NCBI GenBank assembly: GCA_023451375.1
Contig: JAEXZS010000086.1
Location: 1 to 16,148, forward strand
Reading direction: 5' to 3'
Length of the DNA: 16,148 nucleotides
DNA from: Pseudomonadota bacterium
GTDB lineage: Bacteria > Pseudomonadota > Alphaproteobacteria > Caulobacterales > Caulobacteraceae
Position numbers and translations under genes: made by a program. The notes below the pieces were generated by a model. That model saw nothing but the letters and a program-made list of their open reading frames with translations. It had not been told where the DNA came from and searched no databases. Shown in pieces: positions 1-5,872 of this stretch. Each line of letters opens with the position of its first letter. The stretch's first letter is position 1.

Positions 1-23
1 CCCCCCCCCCCCCCCCCCCCCCC
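1..23. repeat. Poly-C homopolymer tract at window edge
   Basis: The window opens with 23 consecutive C residues, so the run may be longer upstream. It lies about 55 bases before the first phage gene. A tract this long is unusual in a GC-rich genome. It may be a contig-end or assembly artefact, or a real slippage-prone tract. Nothing inside the window separates the two. Confidence 0.9.
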
Positions 24-77
24 GGCTCGCGCGCGGGTTTCATCGTCTCTTTCCTCATCAATAGCAAGGAGGGCGCC

Positions 78-473
78 ATGAGCGGCTTCAGCAACTACAC
101 CCAAAATGCGATCCTCAACTGGCTGAAGGGCTCGGCCATGCCGACCGCCCCGTCAGCTCTGTATGTCGCCCTGTTCAACGGCGACGCGACCGATGCAGGC
201 TCCGGCGGGGACGATGTCACGACCGACACCCGCGCCGAGGGCCGCGTGGCCGCCACCTTCGGTGCAGTCACCGGCAATACGTCGATCGCCAACTCGGCCG
301 AGGTTGACTTCGGCGCATCGGCCGGCACCGCAACCGTCTCCCACTTCGCCGTCTATGACGCGGCGTCTGGCGGCAATACGCTGGGCTCTGCCGCTCTGGC
401 GTCGTCTCAGTCAGTCGCTGCGGACAACCTGGTCAAGTTCGCAGTCGGCGCGCTGACGATCACCGTCAGCTGA
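78..473 (+). CDS. Phage tail-fibre/tail-type structural protein (prophage remnant)
   Basis: This encodes a 131-residue protein with the organisation of a small phage family often found among tail genes. The N-terminus has a short amphipathic segment ending in NWLKG. A P-S-A-L-Y-V-A-L-F-N strand follows (about residues 26-34), then an Ala/Thr/Gly-rich middle. The C-terminus has a HFAVYDA strand (near 89-95) and a hydrophobic LTITVS ending. There is no signal peptide or membrane segment. The start is well supported by an AAGGAGG ribosome site about 8 bases upstream. Its stop overlaps the next start as TGATG, so it is translationally coupled to the holin-like gene. Assignment as a tail-fibre or minor structural protein is from resemblance to the family and is not certain. 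The exact role in the virion is unknown. Confidence 0.6.
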   Translation: MSGFSNYTQNAILNWLKGSAMPTAPSALYVALFNGDATDAGSGGDDVTTDTRAEGRVAATFGAVTGNTSIANSAEVDFGASAGTATVSHFAVYDAASGGNTLGSAALASSQSVAADNLVKFAVGALTITVS

Positions 474-748
474 TGCTGTGGGCGCCCAACCCAACTTGGA
501 GCGCTGGACGGCCGGCCCTCGGCCATCTGGCGCGTCCCTTCACCCTCTACGTCGCCGGCATCTCGTCTGCCGTGGCCACGGTCGCGATCGTGTTCCGCGG
601 AGCATCCCTGATTGAGGGCGCGGCATACATCACCGCGGCTTGGGGCGGCGTCGGCGTGCTCTATGGCGCAAAGGCGTTGGAAGAAGGTCGCAAGGCCAAA
701 GCCACGGCCGAAGTCGAGATCGCTAAGGCGCAGACGCCCTCGGCCTGA
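473..748 (+). CDS. Putative holin-like small membrane protein (prophage)
   Basis: This 91-residue protein has two hydrophobic stretches, about residues 25-43 and 46-66. They are followed by a charged Lys/Glu/Ala-rich tail (KALEEGRKAKATAEVEIAKA) likely to be a cytoplasmic helix. Size, two predicted membrane helices, a charged C-terminus and position directly before a peptidoglycan hydrolase match a phage holin or spanin-type lysis accessory. A holin would permeabilise the inner membrane so the endolysin can reach the wall. No sequence-family hallmark is visible, so the call rests on topology and context. The start overlaps the stop of the upstream tail-type gene by one base (TGATG), which fixes this start. 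Confidence 0.55.
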   Translation: MLWAPNPTWSAGRPALGHLARPFTLYVAGISSAVATVAIVFRGASLIEGAAYITAAWGGVGVLYGAKALEEGRKAKATAEVEIAKAQTPSA

Positions 749-782
749 CCGAGGCCATCCCCCACAATCAGGAGACTGAACC

Positions 783-1061
783 ATGGCTGTTATCAGCGAT
801 GACGCCTTCGTGGGCCTATTCCAGGAGAGGTTCGGCCTCACCGTGGACGGCTGGCCTGGCGCCGACACGCTCGCCAAGCTGGACGAGCTGGCCCCGCCGA
901 CACCGCAGCCTGACCTGCTTTCTGAGATCCCCGACGACTACTGGCCGATGCTGTCGAAGATCGAGAGCGGCGACCGCCCCTACGTTCAGGCTCCGACCTC
1001 CAGCGCGTCGGGCCTGTATCAGTTCATCCGGTCGACCCGGCTCGGCGAGGGTGGAGCATGA
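783..1061 (+). pseudogene. Truncated phage peptidoglycan hydrolase (transglycosylase-like endolysin)
   Basis: Only 92 residues remain. Residues about 8-36 resemble a peptidoglycan-binding-type segment (QERFGLTVDGWPGADTL). Residues 56-86 resemble the start of a lytic transglycosylase/lysozyme fold. That part has a likely catalytic glutamate (E61 in SKIESGD) and the substrate-groove motif SGLYQFIRST (76-85). Family members normally carry Trp after this motif and continue for many more residues; here it reads Arg, then LGEGGA and stop. The protein therefore lacks most of the catalytic domain and is probably inactive. An AATCAGGAGACTGAACC leader with AGGAG gives a good ribosome site, so the 5' end is intact. 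It follows the holin-like gene, completing a lysis cassette. The break lies where a truncated gene on the opposite strand also ends, suggesting a deletion junction. Confidence 0.6.
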
Positions 1062-1076
1062 CCGCCCGAACCCGGC

Positions 1077-1470
1077 CTGGTGATCAATGAGACGAACCTT
1101 GGCTGCAGTATAGGCTCGGTCGACTTCGGACCGTACGCCACTAAAGGCGGAGGGCTGGGCCCACTGCGCCTTCTCCTTCACGTGCCCCAAGCCTCTAAGC
1201 TTGAGTTGGATCAGCTTTGTTGCCGCCGTGTCGTAGATGAGCTCGGGGCTCTGCCCGGCCCGATCCATAGCTTCCGCATCCGCACATGCTTCATCGACGA
1301 GGCGATTGAGGGCTGTGCCGATGATGCGCGCTTTCAAGAAGGTGGCCGCCGGACTGCAGAGCCGACTTGGCAGCGGCCTGCGCGGTCGCGGCGCGAAAAT
1401 CCACGAGCATCTGGTGCTCGATGTTCGCCAGCGAGTTCTCAAGACGGGTTTCGATAGCGGCGTCGTTCAT
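1077..1470 (-). pseudogene. Frameshifted hypothetical gene (phage/island derived), 3'-truncated
   Basis: Reading on the minus strand from ATG at 1470, behind a strong AGGAGGA ribosome site, a natural-looking helical sequence runs MNDAAIETRLENSLANIEHQ and continues to ALQSGG. It then degenerates into HHRHSPQSPRR and stops at 1291. The other frame resumes convincing sequence at FLKARIIGTALNRLVDEACA and continues through SPELIYDTAATKLIQLKLR to VRLIDHQ near 1077. Joining the two needs one single-base indel at about 1341-1350 (ggtggccgcc on the plus strand). After LIDHQ the frame runs antisense to the endolysin remnant, so the true 3' end seems lost. I do not recognise the family. A sequencing error could explain the frameshift but not the lost end. 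Confidence 0.5.
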
Positions 1471-1656
1471 GGCTCCTCCTGAGCGAAGGCTGACACGAGT
1501 CGCAAATGTCGCAGCGTGAACGCCTAGTGAACATCCTCTGGGACTATTCCGGGGATCGTTGTCCCGGATACCACCGGCGTTCCCCAAATTGACCCGTCCT
1601 CCGCGTCTCCCCAAAAATGGGAAGTGACGGAAAACTACTGAAAAGATTCGTGAATC
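1471..1656. other. Non-coding stretch between prophage remnant and tRNA
   Basis: I see no convincing gene here. It holds the ribosome site of the frameshifted minus-strand gene at its left edge and the tRNA terminator hairpin at its right edge. If the prophage integrated at the tRNA, an attachment core would be expected around the tRNA 3' end. I found no second copy of the tRNA 3' sequence in the window. Confidence 0.4.
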
Positions 1657-1657
1657 T
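1640..1657 (-). terminator. Likely terminator of the tRNA-Met gene
   Basis: On the minus strand the sequence right after the encoded CCA reads AGATTCACGAATCTTTT. AGATT pairs with AATCT around a CACG loop and a short T run follows. Its first base overlaps the CCA end. Small stem, but the position is exactly where a tRNA terminator belongs. Confidence 0.55.
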
Positions 1658-1733
1658 GGTGGCTGGGGGCGGGATCGAACCGCCGACCTGTGGGTTATGA
1701 ATCCACCGCTCTAACCATCTGAGCTACCCAGCC
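1657..1733 (-). tRNA. tRNA-Met (anticodon CAT)
   Basis: The minus strand folds into a complete cloverleaf. It has a 7-bp acceptor stem GGCTGGG/CCCAGCC, a D arm GCTC/GAGC, and anticodon loop TTCATAA with anticodon CAT. The variable loop is AGGTC, the T arm is GGCGG-TTCGATC-CCGCC, the discriminator is A and CCA is encoded, for 77 bases in all. The fifth anticodon-stem pair is A-C rather than Watson-Crick. The acceptor and anticodon stems do not look like initiator tRNA (no three G-C pairs next to the loop), so it is elongator Met. CAT could also belong to a lysidine-modified tRNA-Ile2, which I consider less likely. Confidence 0.9.
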
Positions 1734-1916
1734 GCTGGGCCCCGCGCGAGCGAACCGGCGCGCAAGGAGGCGTGCCTATATCGCCGCCGGGCCTTCGGTT
1801 CAAGTCGTCTCGGGCGATGGATGCGGCGATCCGGCGCGAGACGGCTGGACGCGCGGCCGGTAACGCTGGAAACAGTGTCAAGGCGCGTCGCCCGCGCCGT
1901 TCAGATGGAGATCGTC

Positions 1917-3158
1917 ATGCGCCTGATCGTCGCCGCCGCCTCAACCTCCCTGCTTGTGCTCGCCGCCGCTTGCGGAGCGAATGGCGAGACCGGCGAACAG
2001 AACGCCCCCGCCGGCGCCGGCGCGCCGCTGGAGACGCGGCCGGCCCACGGCGCCAACCAGCAGCCGGCGTTCGCGGGCCAGACCCGCGCGCCGGGCGTCC
2101 GCACCGAACAGGCGATGAGCCACACGGTGGTCGCCGAGGGGCTGGAGCATCCGTGGGGCCTGGCGCAGCTGCCTGACGGGCGCTGGCTGGTGACGGAAAA
2201 GCCGGGCCGCATGCGCATCGTGACCGGCCAGGGCACGATCGGCGAACCGGTGCAGGGCCTGCCGGCGGTGGACGCGCGCGGCCAGGGCGGGCTGCTGGAC
2301 GTGGTGATCGGACCCGACTTCGCGAACGACCGCATGATCTATTGGAGCTATTCGGAGCCGCGCGACGGGGGCAACGCGACCTCGGTGGCGCGCGGCAAGC
2401 TGTCGGGGGCGGGGAACCGGGTCGAGGACGTTCAGGTCATCTTCCGCGCCCTGCCGGTCTATGACGGCGACAAGCATTTCGGATCGTCGCTGGCCTTCGC
2501 GCCGGACGGAAAGCTGTTCATCACCCTGGGCGACCGATCGGATCGTCCGATGCGGCCGCAGGCGCAGGATCTGAGCTCGCACATGGGCAAGACGATCCGC
2601 ATCAACGCGGACGGCTCCGTGCCCCAGGACAATCCCTTCGTCGGCCGCGAGGGCGCCCGGCCGGAGATCTGGAGCCTAGGACATCGCAACGTACAGGGGA
2701 TCGCGGTCCAGCCGGGCACGGGGGCGGTCTGGACGATTGAGCACGGCACGCGCGGCGGCGACGAGGTCAATCTGGACAAGGCGGGCCTGAACTACGGGTG
2801 GCCCGATGCGGCGTACGGTGTCGAATACGCTGGCGGGGCGATCAACGCCGGCGCTACGCAAAAGGAAGGGACGGAGCAGCCGGTCTACTACTGGGATCCG
2901 GTCATCGCGCCGGGCGGGGCGACCTTCTACCAGGGGGCGATGTTCCCGAGGTGGGAAGGAAACCTGCTGGTCGCCGGTCTGGCCGGTCAGCACATCGCGC
3001 GCCTGGTGATCGAGAACGATCGGGTGGTGGGCGAGGAGCGGCTGCTGACCGATCTCGGCGCCCGGGTGCGCGACGTCGCGGTCAGTCCGGACGGAGCGGT
3101 GTGGGCGATCACCGACGAAGAGGACGGCAAGCTGGTCAGACTGGCGGCGACGCCCTAA
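1917..3158 (+). CDS. PQQ-dependent aldose sugar dehydrogenase (YliI/Gdh-B type), lipoprotein
   Basis: This is a 413-residue six-bladed beta-propeller of the glucose/sorbosone dehydrogenase family, which oxidises sugar aldehydes in the periplasm using PQQ. Family-typical motifs appear in order: HPWGLAQLPDG (78-88), TEKPGR (93-98), SSLAFAPDGKLFITLGDR, SLGHRNVQG (near 253-261), EHGTRGGDEVN, a NYGWP segment (near 290) and a C-terminal GNLLVAGL-VRDVAVSPDG propeller closure. The N-terminus MRLIVAAASTSLLVLAAAC is a lipoprotein signal with lipobox LAAAC (Cys19). I chose ATG 1917 because GGAG lies six bases upstream and the lipoprotein signal starts exactly there. ATG 1905 and an upstream in-frame ATG would add residues spoiling the signal. 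No PQQ biosynthesis genes are nearby, so the cofactor must come from elsewhere in the genome or from outside. Confidence 0.88.
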   Translation: MRLIVAAASTSLLVLAAACGANGETGEQNAPAGAGAPLETRPAHGANQQPAFAGQTRAPGVRTEQAMSHTVVAEGLEHPWGLAQLPDGRWLVTEKPGRMRIVTGQGTIGEPVQGLPAVDARGQGGLLDVVIGPDFANDRMIYWSYSEPRDGGNATSVARGKLSGAGNRVEDVQVIFRALPVYDGDKHFGSSLAFAPDGKLFITLGDRSDRPMRPQAQDLSSHMGKTIRINADGSVPQDNPFVGREGARPEIWSLGHRNVQGIAVQPGTGAVWTIEHGTRGGDEVNLDKAGLNYGWPDAAYGVEYAGGAINAGATQKEGTEQPVYYWDPVIAPGGATFYQGAMFPRWEGNLLVAGLAGQHIARLVIENDRVVGEERLLTDLGARVRDVAVSPDGAVWAITDEEDGKLVRLAATP

Positions 3159-3191
3159 GTTGCCGTCCGGGGGCTTTCAGGGAGTACGCTC

Positions 3192-3407
3192 ATGCGCGTT
3201 ATGCTTTCTTTCGCCTTGCTCACCCTGCCGCTGGTCGCGGCGTGCGCCAGCACAGACGGGGTCAACCGCTACCAGGCCGACATGGATCGGCTGGAGGCCC
3301 AATGCCGGGATCGGGACGGCATACTGACGCCGACCGGCTCGCAGACCGGCGAACCCGCCCGCGACTACGCCTGCAAGATCACAGGCGGGGCCAGCCGCCT
3401 GAATTGA
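3192..3407 (+). CDS. Small putative lipoprotein, unknown function
   Basis: This encodes 71 residues. It starts with a hydrophobic signal (MRVMLSFALLTLPLVAAC) carrying an LVAAC lipobox, so the mature protein would begin at Cys18 and be about 54 residues long. The mature part contains two further cysteines (AQCRDRD and YACKITG) that could form a disulfide in the periplasm. Such small Cys-containing lipoproteins are common in Caulobacterales, and I cannot assign a function. CAGGGAG about nine bases upstream of the ATG supports the start. It sits 33 bases after the PQQ enzyme gene on the same strand and may be cotranscribed with it. Confidence 0.72.
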   Translation: MRVMLSFALLTLPLVAACASTDGVNRYQADMDRLEAQCRDRDGILTPTGSQTGEPARDYACKITGGASRLN

Positions 3408-3416
3408 CGGCCGGCC

Positions 3417-3447
3417 GGGCGCGCTGAGGCCTCAGCGCAGCGCGCCC
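3417..3447. terminator. Bidirectional hairpin between convergent genes
   Basis: A 10-bp inverted repeat, GGGCGCGCTG at 3417-3426 and CAGCGCGCCC at 3438-3447, encloses an 11-base loop. An alternative perfect 18-bp palindrome (GCGCTGAGGCCTCAGCGC, 3421-3438) overlaps it. It lies between the convergent small lipoprotein and hemerythrin genes and covers the hemerythrin stop codon. There is no T tract on either side, so termination is inferred from position and stem strength. Confidence 0.55.
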
Positions 3448-4013
3448 AGGTCGTCCGCCGGGCGCGACGGCGTGATCGGCTGGTCCGTCAGGGCGCTTTC
3501 AACATCGTCGCCGTGGAAGGTGCGGGTCTCGGCGGGGATGTCGGGACGGCCCTTCAGCTCGGCCATGGCGGTCTTCTTGCGGGCGCGCATCTGGTCGGCC
3601 AGGGCGTCCATGTCCAGACCGGCCGCGCGGGCCTGGCTGAACATGCCCTCGGAGCGCTTTTCCTCCTCCTCGACGTGATGCTCGATCATCTCGGACAGCA
3701 CCTTGACCTTGGCGTCGTAGAAGGCCTCGTCGGGCCCGCCGGCCTCGATGTCGTTGATCAGCACCTTGGCGGCGTCGTGTTCGACATAGGCCTCGTTGAC
3801 CAGGTCGTCCTCGATCTGGCCGCGGCAGGCCGGATAGAAGATCTCCTCCTCGATGATGGTGTGAACCTTCAGCTCCAGGCACGCCTGTTCGGCCAGCTTC
3901 TGCTTGCGGTCCTTGCCGCTCGCCTTCTCGAACTTGGCGAAGATCTCCTCCACCTCGCGGTGGTCGGCCTTCAGCAGGGCGATGGCGTCCATCTCTTCAT
4001 AGGTCTTGGGCAT
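3432..4013 (-). CDS. Hemerythrin HHE cation-binding domain protein
   Basis: This is a 193-residue soluble protein. Residues about 8-125 form a four-helix HHE domain that would hold a non-haem di-iron centre. Candidate ligands are H18 (KADHREVEE), H51 and E55 (KVHTIIEEEIF), H79 (YVEHDAAK) and H112/H113 with following glutamates (EHHVEEEEK). The C-terminal ~60 residues are charged and probably flexible. Bacterial proteins of this type are linked to oxygen, nitric oxide or oxidative-stress sensing and iron handling, but the substrate cannot be read from sequence. The start is supported by GGAGGA upstream on the minus strand. A GGAAC-N18-TT element lies 29 bases before the ATG, suggesting EcfG-type general stress control. 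It is transcribed divergently from the VOC gene. Confidence 0.88.
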   Translation of the reverse strand: MPKTYEEMDAIALLKADHREVEEIFAKFEKASGKDRKQKLAEQACLELKVHTIIEEEIFYPACRGQIEDDLVNEAYVEHDAAKVLINDIEAGGPDEAFYDAKVKVLSEMIEHHVEEEEKRSEGMFSQARAAGLDMDALADQMRARKKTAMAELKGRPDIPAETRTFHGDDVESALTDQPITPSRPADDLGALR

Positions 4014-4041
4014 GGGAGTCCTCCTCGGCTTCGCAGCGGAG

Positions 4042-4066
4042 AAGCCGCCGGAAGCTGGAGCGTTCC
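4042..4066 (-). promoter_or_regulatory. Candidate EcfG-type stress promoter of the hemerythrin gene
   Basis: On the minus strand GGAAC (4066-4062) is followed after 18 bases by TT (4043-4042), about 29 bases before the ATG. This fits the GGAAC-N18-TT pattern of alphaproteobacterial general-stress sigma factors (EcfG, RpoE2, SigT). The -10 half is minimal, so confidence is moderate. Confidence 0.45.
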
Positions 4067-4071
4067 CACGG

Positions 4072-4085
4072 CTCAGCTAGCTGAG
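4072..4085. promoter_or_regulatory. 14-bp perfect palindrome in a divergent intergenic region
   Basis: CTCAGCTAGCTGAG is a perfect palindrome just upstream of the hemerythrin GGAAC element, between hemerythrin (minus) and the VOC gene (plus). With no spacer it cannot form a normal hairpin, so a dimeric-regulator site is the simplest reading. It could also be chance. Confidence 0.35.
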
Positions 4086-4162
4086 AGTCGTTCGCTTGGG
4101 CGGCGACGCTCGCGACCGATCCCGGCTTCGTGCGTTGGGTTGGTCATCGACGGAGAGCTTCC

Positions 4163-4549
4163 ATGCTGGACCATGTCGGCCTGGCCGTGCGCGACGTCGC
4201 GCGGTCACGCGCCTTCTATAAACAGGCCCTGGCGCCGCTGGGGTATCGGGTGCTGGGCGCCGTCCCGCCCGAGGAGACGGCGAGCGGCGGCGCGGCGGTC
4301 CTGTTCGGCGTGGATGAGCCGGACTTCGTCATCGCCGACAACGAAAGGCCGGGGGAGGGCAATCACGTCGCCTTCCGCGCCGAGAGCCGAGCGCAGGTCG
4401 ACGCCTTCCATGCGGCCGCGTTGGCCGCCGGCGGTCGGGATAACGGCGGGCCGGGGCTCCGGCCCCAATACGGGCCGACCTACTACGCCGGCTTCGTCCT
4501 CGATCCCGAAGGCTTCAACGTGGAGGCGGTGTGCCGTCGCGACGCCTAG
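4163..4549 (+). CDS. VOC-family protein (glyoxalase/bleomycin-resistance/dioxygenase fold)
   Basis: This is a 128-residue single-domain vicinal-oxygen-chelate protein. The first beta strand is MLDHVGLAVRDVARSRAFY with a potential metal ligand H4. A middle strand is GNHVAFRAESRAQVDAFH. The last strand is GFVLDPEGFNVEAV, where the glutamate is the usual C-terminal metal ligand. Two paired beta-alpha-beta-beta-beta modules normally build the active site. Relatives include glyoxalase I-like isomerases, dioxygenases and antibiotic-binding proteins, and the substrate cannot be assigned. ATG 4163 is chosen because GGAGAG lies six bases upstream and the domain begins at once. An in-frame ATG at 4130 would add a basic, unconserved-looking stretch and lacks a ribosome site. 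Confidence 0.85.
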   Translation: MLDHVGLAVRDVARSRAFYKQALAPLGYRVLGAVPPEETASGGAAVLFGVDEPDFVIADNERPGEGNHVAFRAESRAQVDAFHAAALAAGGRDNGGPGLRPQYGPTYYAGFVLDPEGFNVEAVCRRDA

Positions 4550-4590
4550 CCGCGCGATGTCCTGGCGCCGCATCACGCGGCTTATTACTT
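4549..4590 (+). terminator. Probable terminator after the VOC gene
   Basis: GCCGCGCGATG (4549-4559) pairs with CATCACGCGGC (4571-4581) with one mismatch, around an 11-base loop, followed by TTATTACTT. It begins on the last base of the VOC stop codon and would insulate the beta-oxidation operon. Confidence 0.55.
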
Positions 4591-4591
4591 G

Positions 4592-4607
4592 ACGTTGACG
4601 TAAACGT
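4592..4607. promoter_or_regulatory. ACGT-rich palindromic operator before the beta-oxidation operon
   Basis: ACGTTGACGTAAACGT contains three ACGT cores spaced six bases apart. ACGTT and AACGT form an inverted pair around a central ACGT, and only one position pair breaks the symmetry. It lies 48 bases before the thiolase ATG. ACGT-containing palindromes are known for MerR-type regulators (LiuR-like) of fatty-acid and branched-chain amino-acid catabolism in proteobacteria. The specific regulator here is inferred. Confidence 0.5.
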
Positions 4608-4655
4608 AGGGTTCTTGGCGGCAAGCAAGGAATCCGTCCTCAAAGGAGACGCACC

Positions 4656-5861
4656 ATGGCTGACGCCTACATCTTCGACGCCGTCAGGACCCCGCGCGGC
4701 AAGGGCAAGAAGGACGGCTCGCTGCACGAGATCACCGGCCTCAGCCTGGCGACCCAGGTGCTGGAGGCGCTGCGCGACCGCAACGGCCTGGACACCTCCA
4801 AGGTGGACGACGTGGTGCTGGGCTGCGTGACGCCGGTGGGCGAGCTGGGCGCCGACATCGCGCGCACCGCCGTGCTGTCCGCCGGCTGGTCGCAGGAGAC
4901 GGCGGGCGTGCAGATCAACCGCTTCTGCGCCTCGGGCCTGGAAGCCGTGAACATGGCGGCGGCCAAGGTGAAGTCCGGCGAGGCCGACTTCGCCGTCGGC
5001 GGCGGCGTCGAGGTCATGAGCCGCGTGCCGATGGGTTCGGACATGGGCGCCTGGCCGACCGACCCTTCCTCGGCCTTCCCGACCTACTTCGTGCCGCAGG
5101 GCGTCTCGGCCGACATGATCGCCACCAAGTACGGCTTCAGCCGCGACGACGTGGACGCCTATTCGGTCGAAAGCCACAAGCGCGCGGCCAAGAGCTGGGC
5201 CGAGAACCGGTTCTCCAAGTCGGTGATCGCGGTCAAGGACCAGCTGGGCCTGACCATCCTGGACCGCGACGAGACCATTCGTCCGAACACGGACATGCAG
5301 ACCCTGGGCGGGCTGAACCCGTCCTTCACCATGATGGGCGAGATGGCCTTCGACAGCGTGATCAACCAGCGCTACCCCGAGGTCGAGCGGGTCAACCACG
5401 TGCACACGCCGGGCAACAGCTCGGGCATCGTCGACGGATCGGCCGGCGTGCTGATCGGCTCGCTGGAGGCCGGCCAGGCCCTGGGCCTGAAGCCGCGGGC
5501 GAAGATCCGGGGCGGCGCCTCGATCGGCTCGGAGCCGTCGATCATGCTGACGGGGCCGGAGTATGTGTCGAAGAAGCTGCTCAACAAGCTGGGCATGTCC
5601 AAGGACGACATCGACCTGTGGGAGCTGAACGAGGCCTTCGCCGCCGTGGTGCTGCGCTACATGCAGGCGATGGACATTCCGCATGACCGGATGAACGTCT
5701 GCGGCGGCGCGATCGCCATGGGCCACCCGCTGGGCGCCACCGGCGCCATGATCCTGGGCACGGTGCTGGACGAGCTGGAACGCTCGGACAAGTCGACCGC
5801 CCTGGTCACCCTCTGCATCGGCGGCGGCATGGGCACCGCCACCGTCATCGAACGCGTCTGA
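4656..5861 (+). CDS. Acetyl-CoA C-acyltransferase (thiolase), beta-oxidation beta subunit
   Basis: This is a 401-residue thiolase that cleaves 3-ketoacyl-CoA with CoA to acetyl-CoA and a shortened acyl-CoA, or runs the reverse condensation. The nucleophile is C91 in NRFCASG. The other catalytic residues are H357 in GGAIAMGHPLGATGA and C387 in CIGGGMGTA. The NEAFAAV motif precedes them, and both thiolase halves are complete at the usual length of about 400 residues. The start has AAAGGAGA eight bases upstream. The gene lies 11 bases ahead of the fused hydratase/dehydrogenase, matching the FadA/FadB or FadI/FadJ pairing, so it probably forms the second subunit of a trifunctional complex in the cytoplasm. 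Chain-length preference cannot be read. A palindromic ACGT operator precedes the operon. Confidence 0.93.
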   Translation: MADAYIFDAVRTPRGKGKKDGSLHEITGLSLATQVLEALRDRNGLDTSKVDDVVLGCVTPVGELGADIARTAVLSAGWSQETAGVQINRFCASGLEAVNMAAAKVKSGEADFAVGGGVEVMSRVPMGSDMGAWPTDPSSAFPTYFVPQGVSADMIATKYGFSRDDVDAYSVESHKRAAKSWAENRFSKSVIAVKDQLGLTILDRDETIRPNTDMQTLGGLNPSFTMMGEMAFDSVINQRYPEVERVNHVHTPGNSSGIVDGSAGVLIGSLEAGQALGLKPRAKIRGGASIGSEPSIMLTGPEYVSKKLLNKLGMSKDDIDLWELNEAFAAVVLRYMQAMDIPHDRMNVCGGAIAMGHPLGATGAMILGTVLDELERSDKSTALVTLCIGGGMGTATVIERV

Positions 5862-5872
5862 TCCGGGAGCGA

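Noticed and set aside
1917..3407. PQQ dehydrogenase and small lipoprotein as a dedicated two-component system
   Set aside because: Same strand and 33-base spacing only; nothing in the small lipoprotein suggests an electron-transfer or cofactor role.
3513..4592. Plus-strand open frame of 359 codons across the hemerythrin gene into the VOC gene
   Set aside because: Its first part is the Leu/Gly/Val-rich complement of hemerythrin and its second part an out-of-frame read of the VOC gene.
4515..5726. Long open frame on the minus strand opposite the thiolase
   Set aside because: Same shadow composition (His/Ala/Val/Arg-rich), and no ribosome site or domain. The thiolase is complete and unambiguous.
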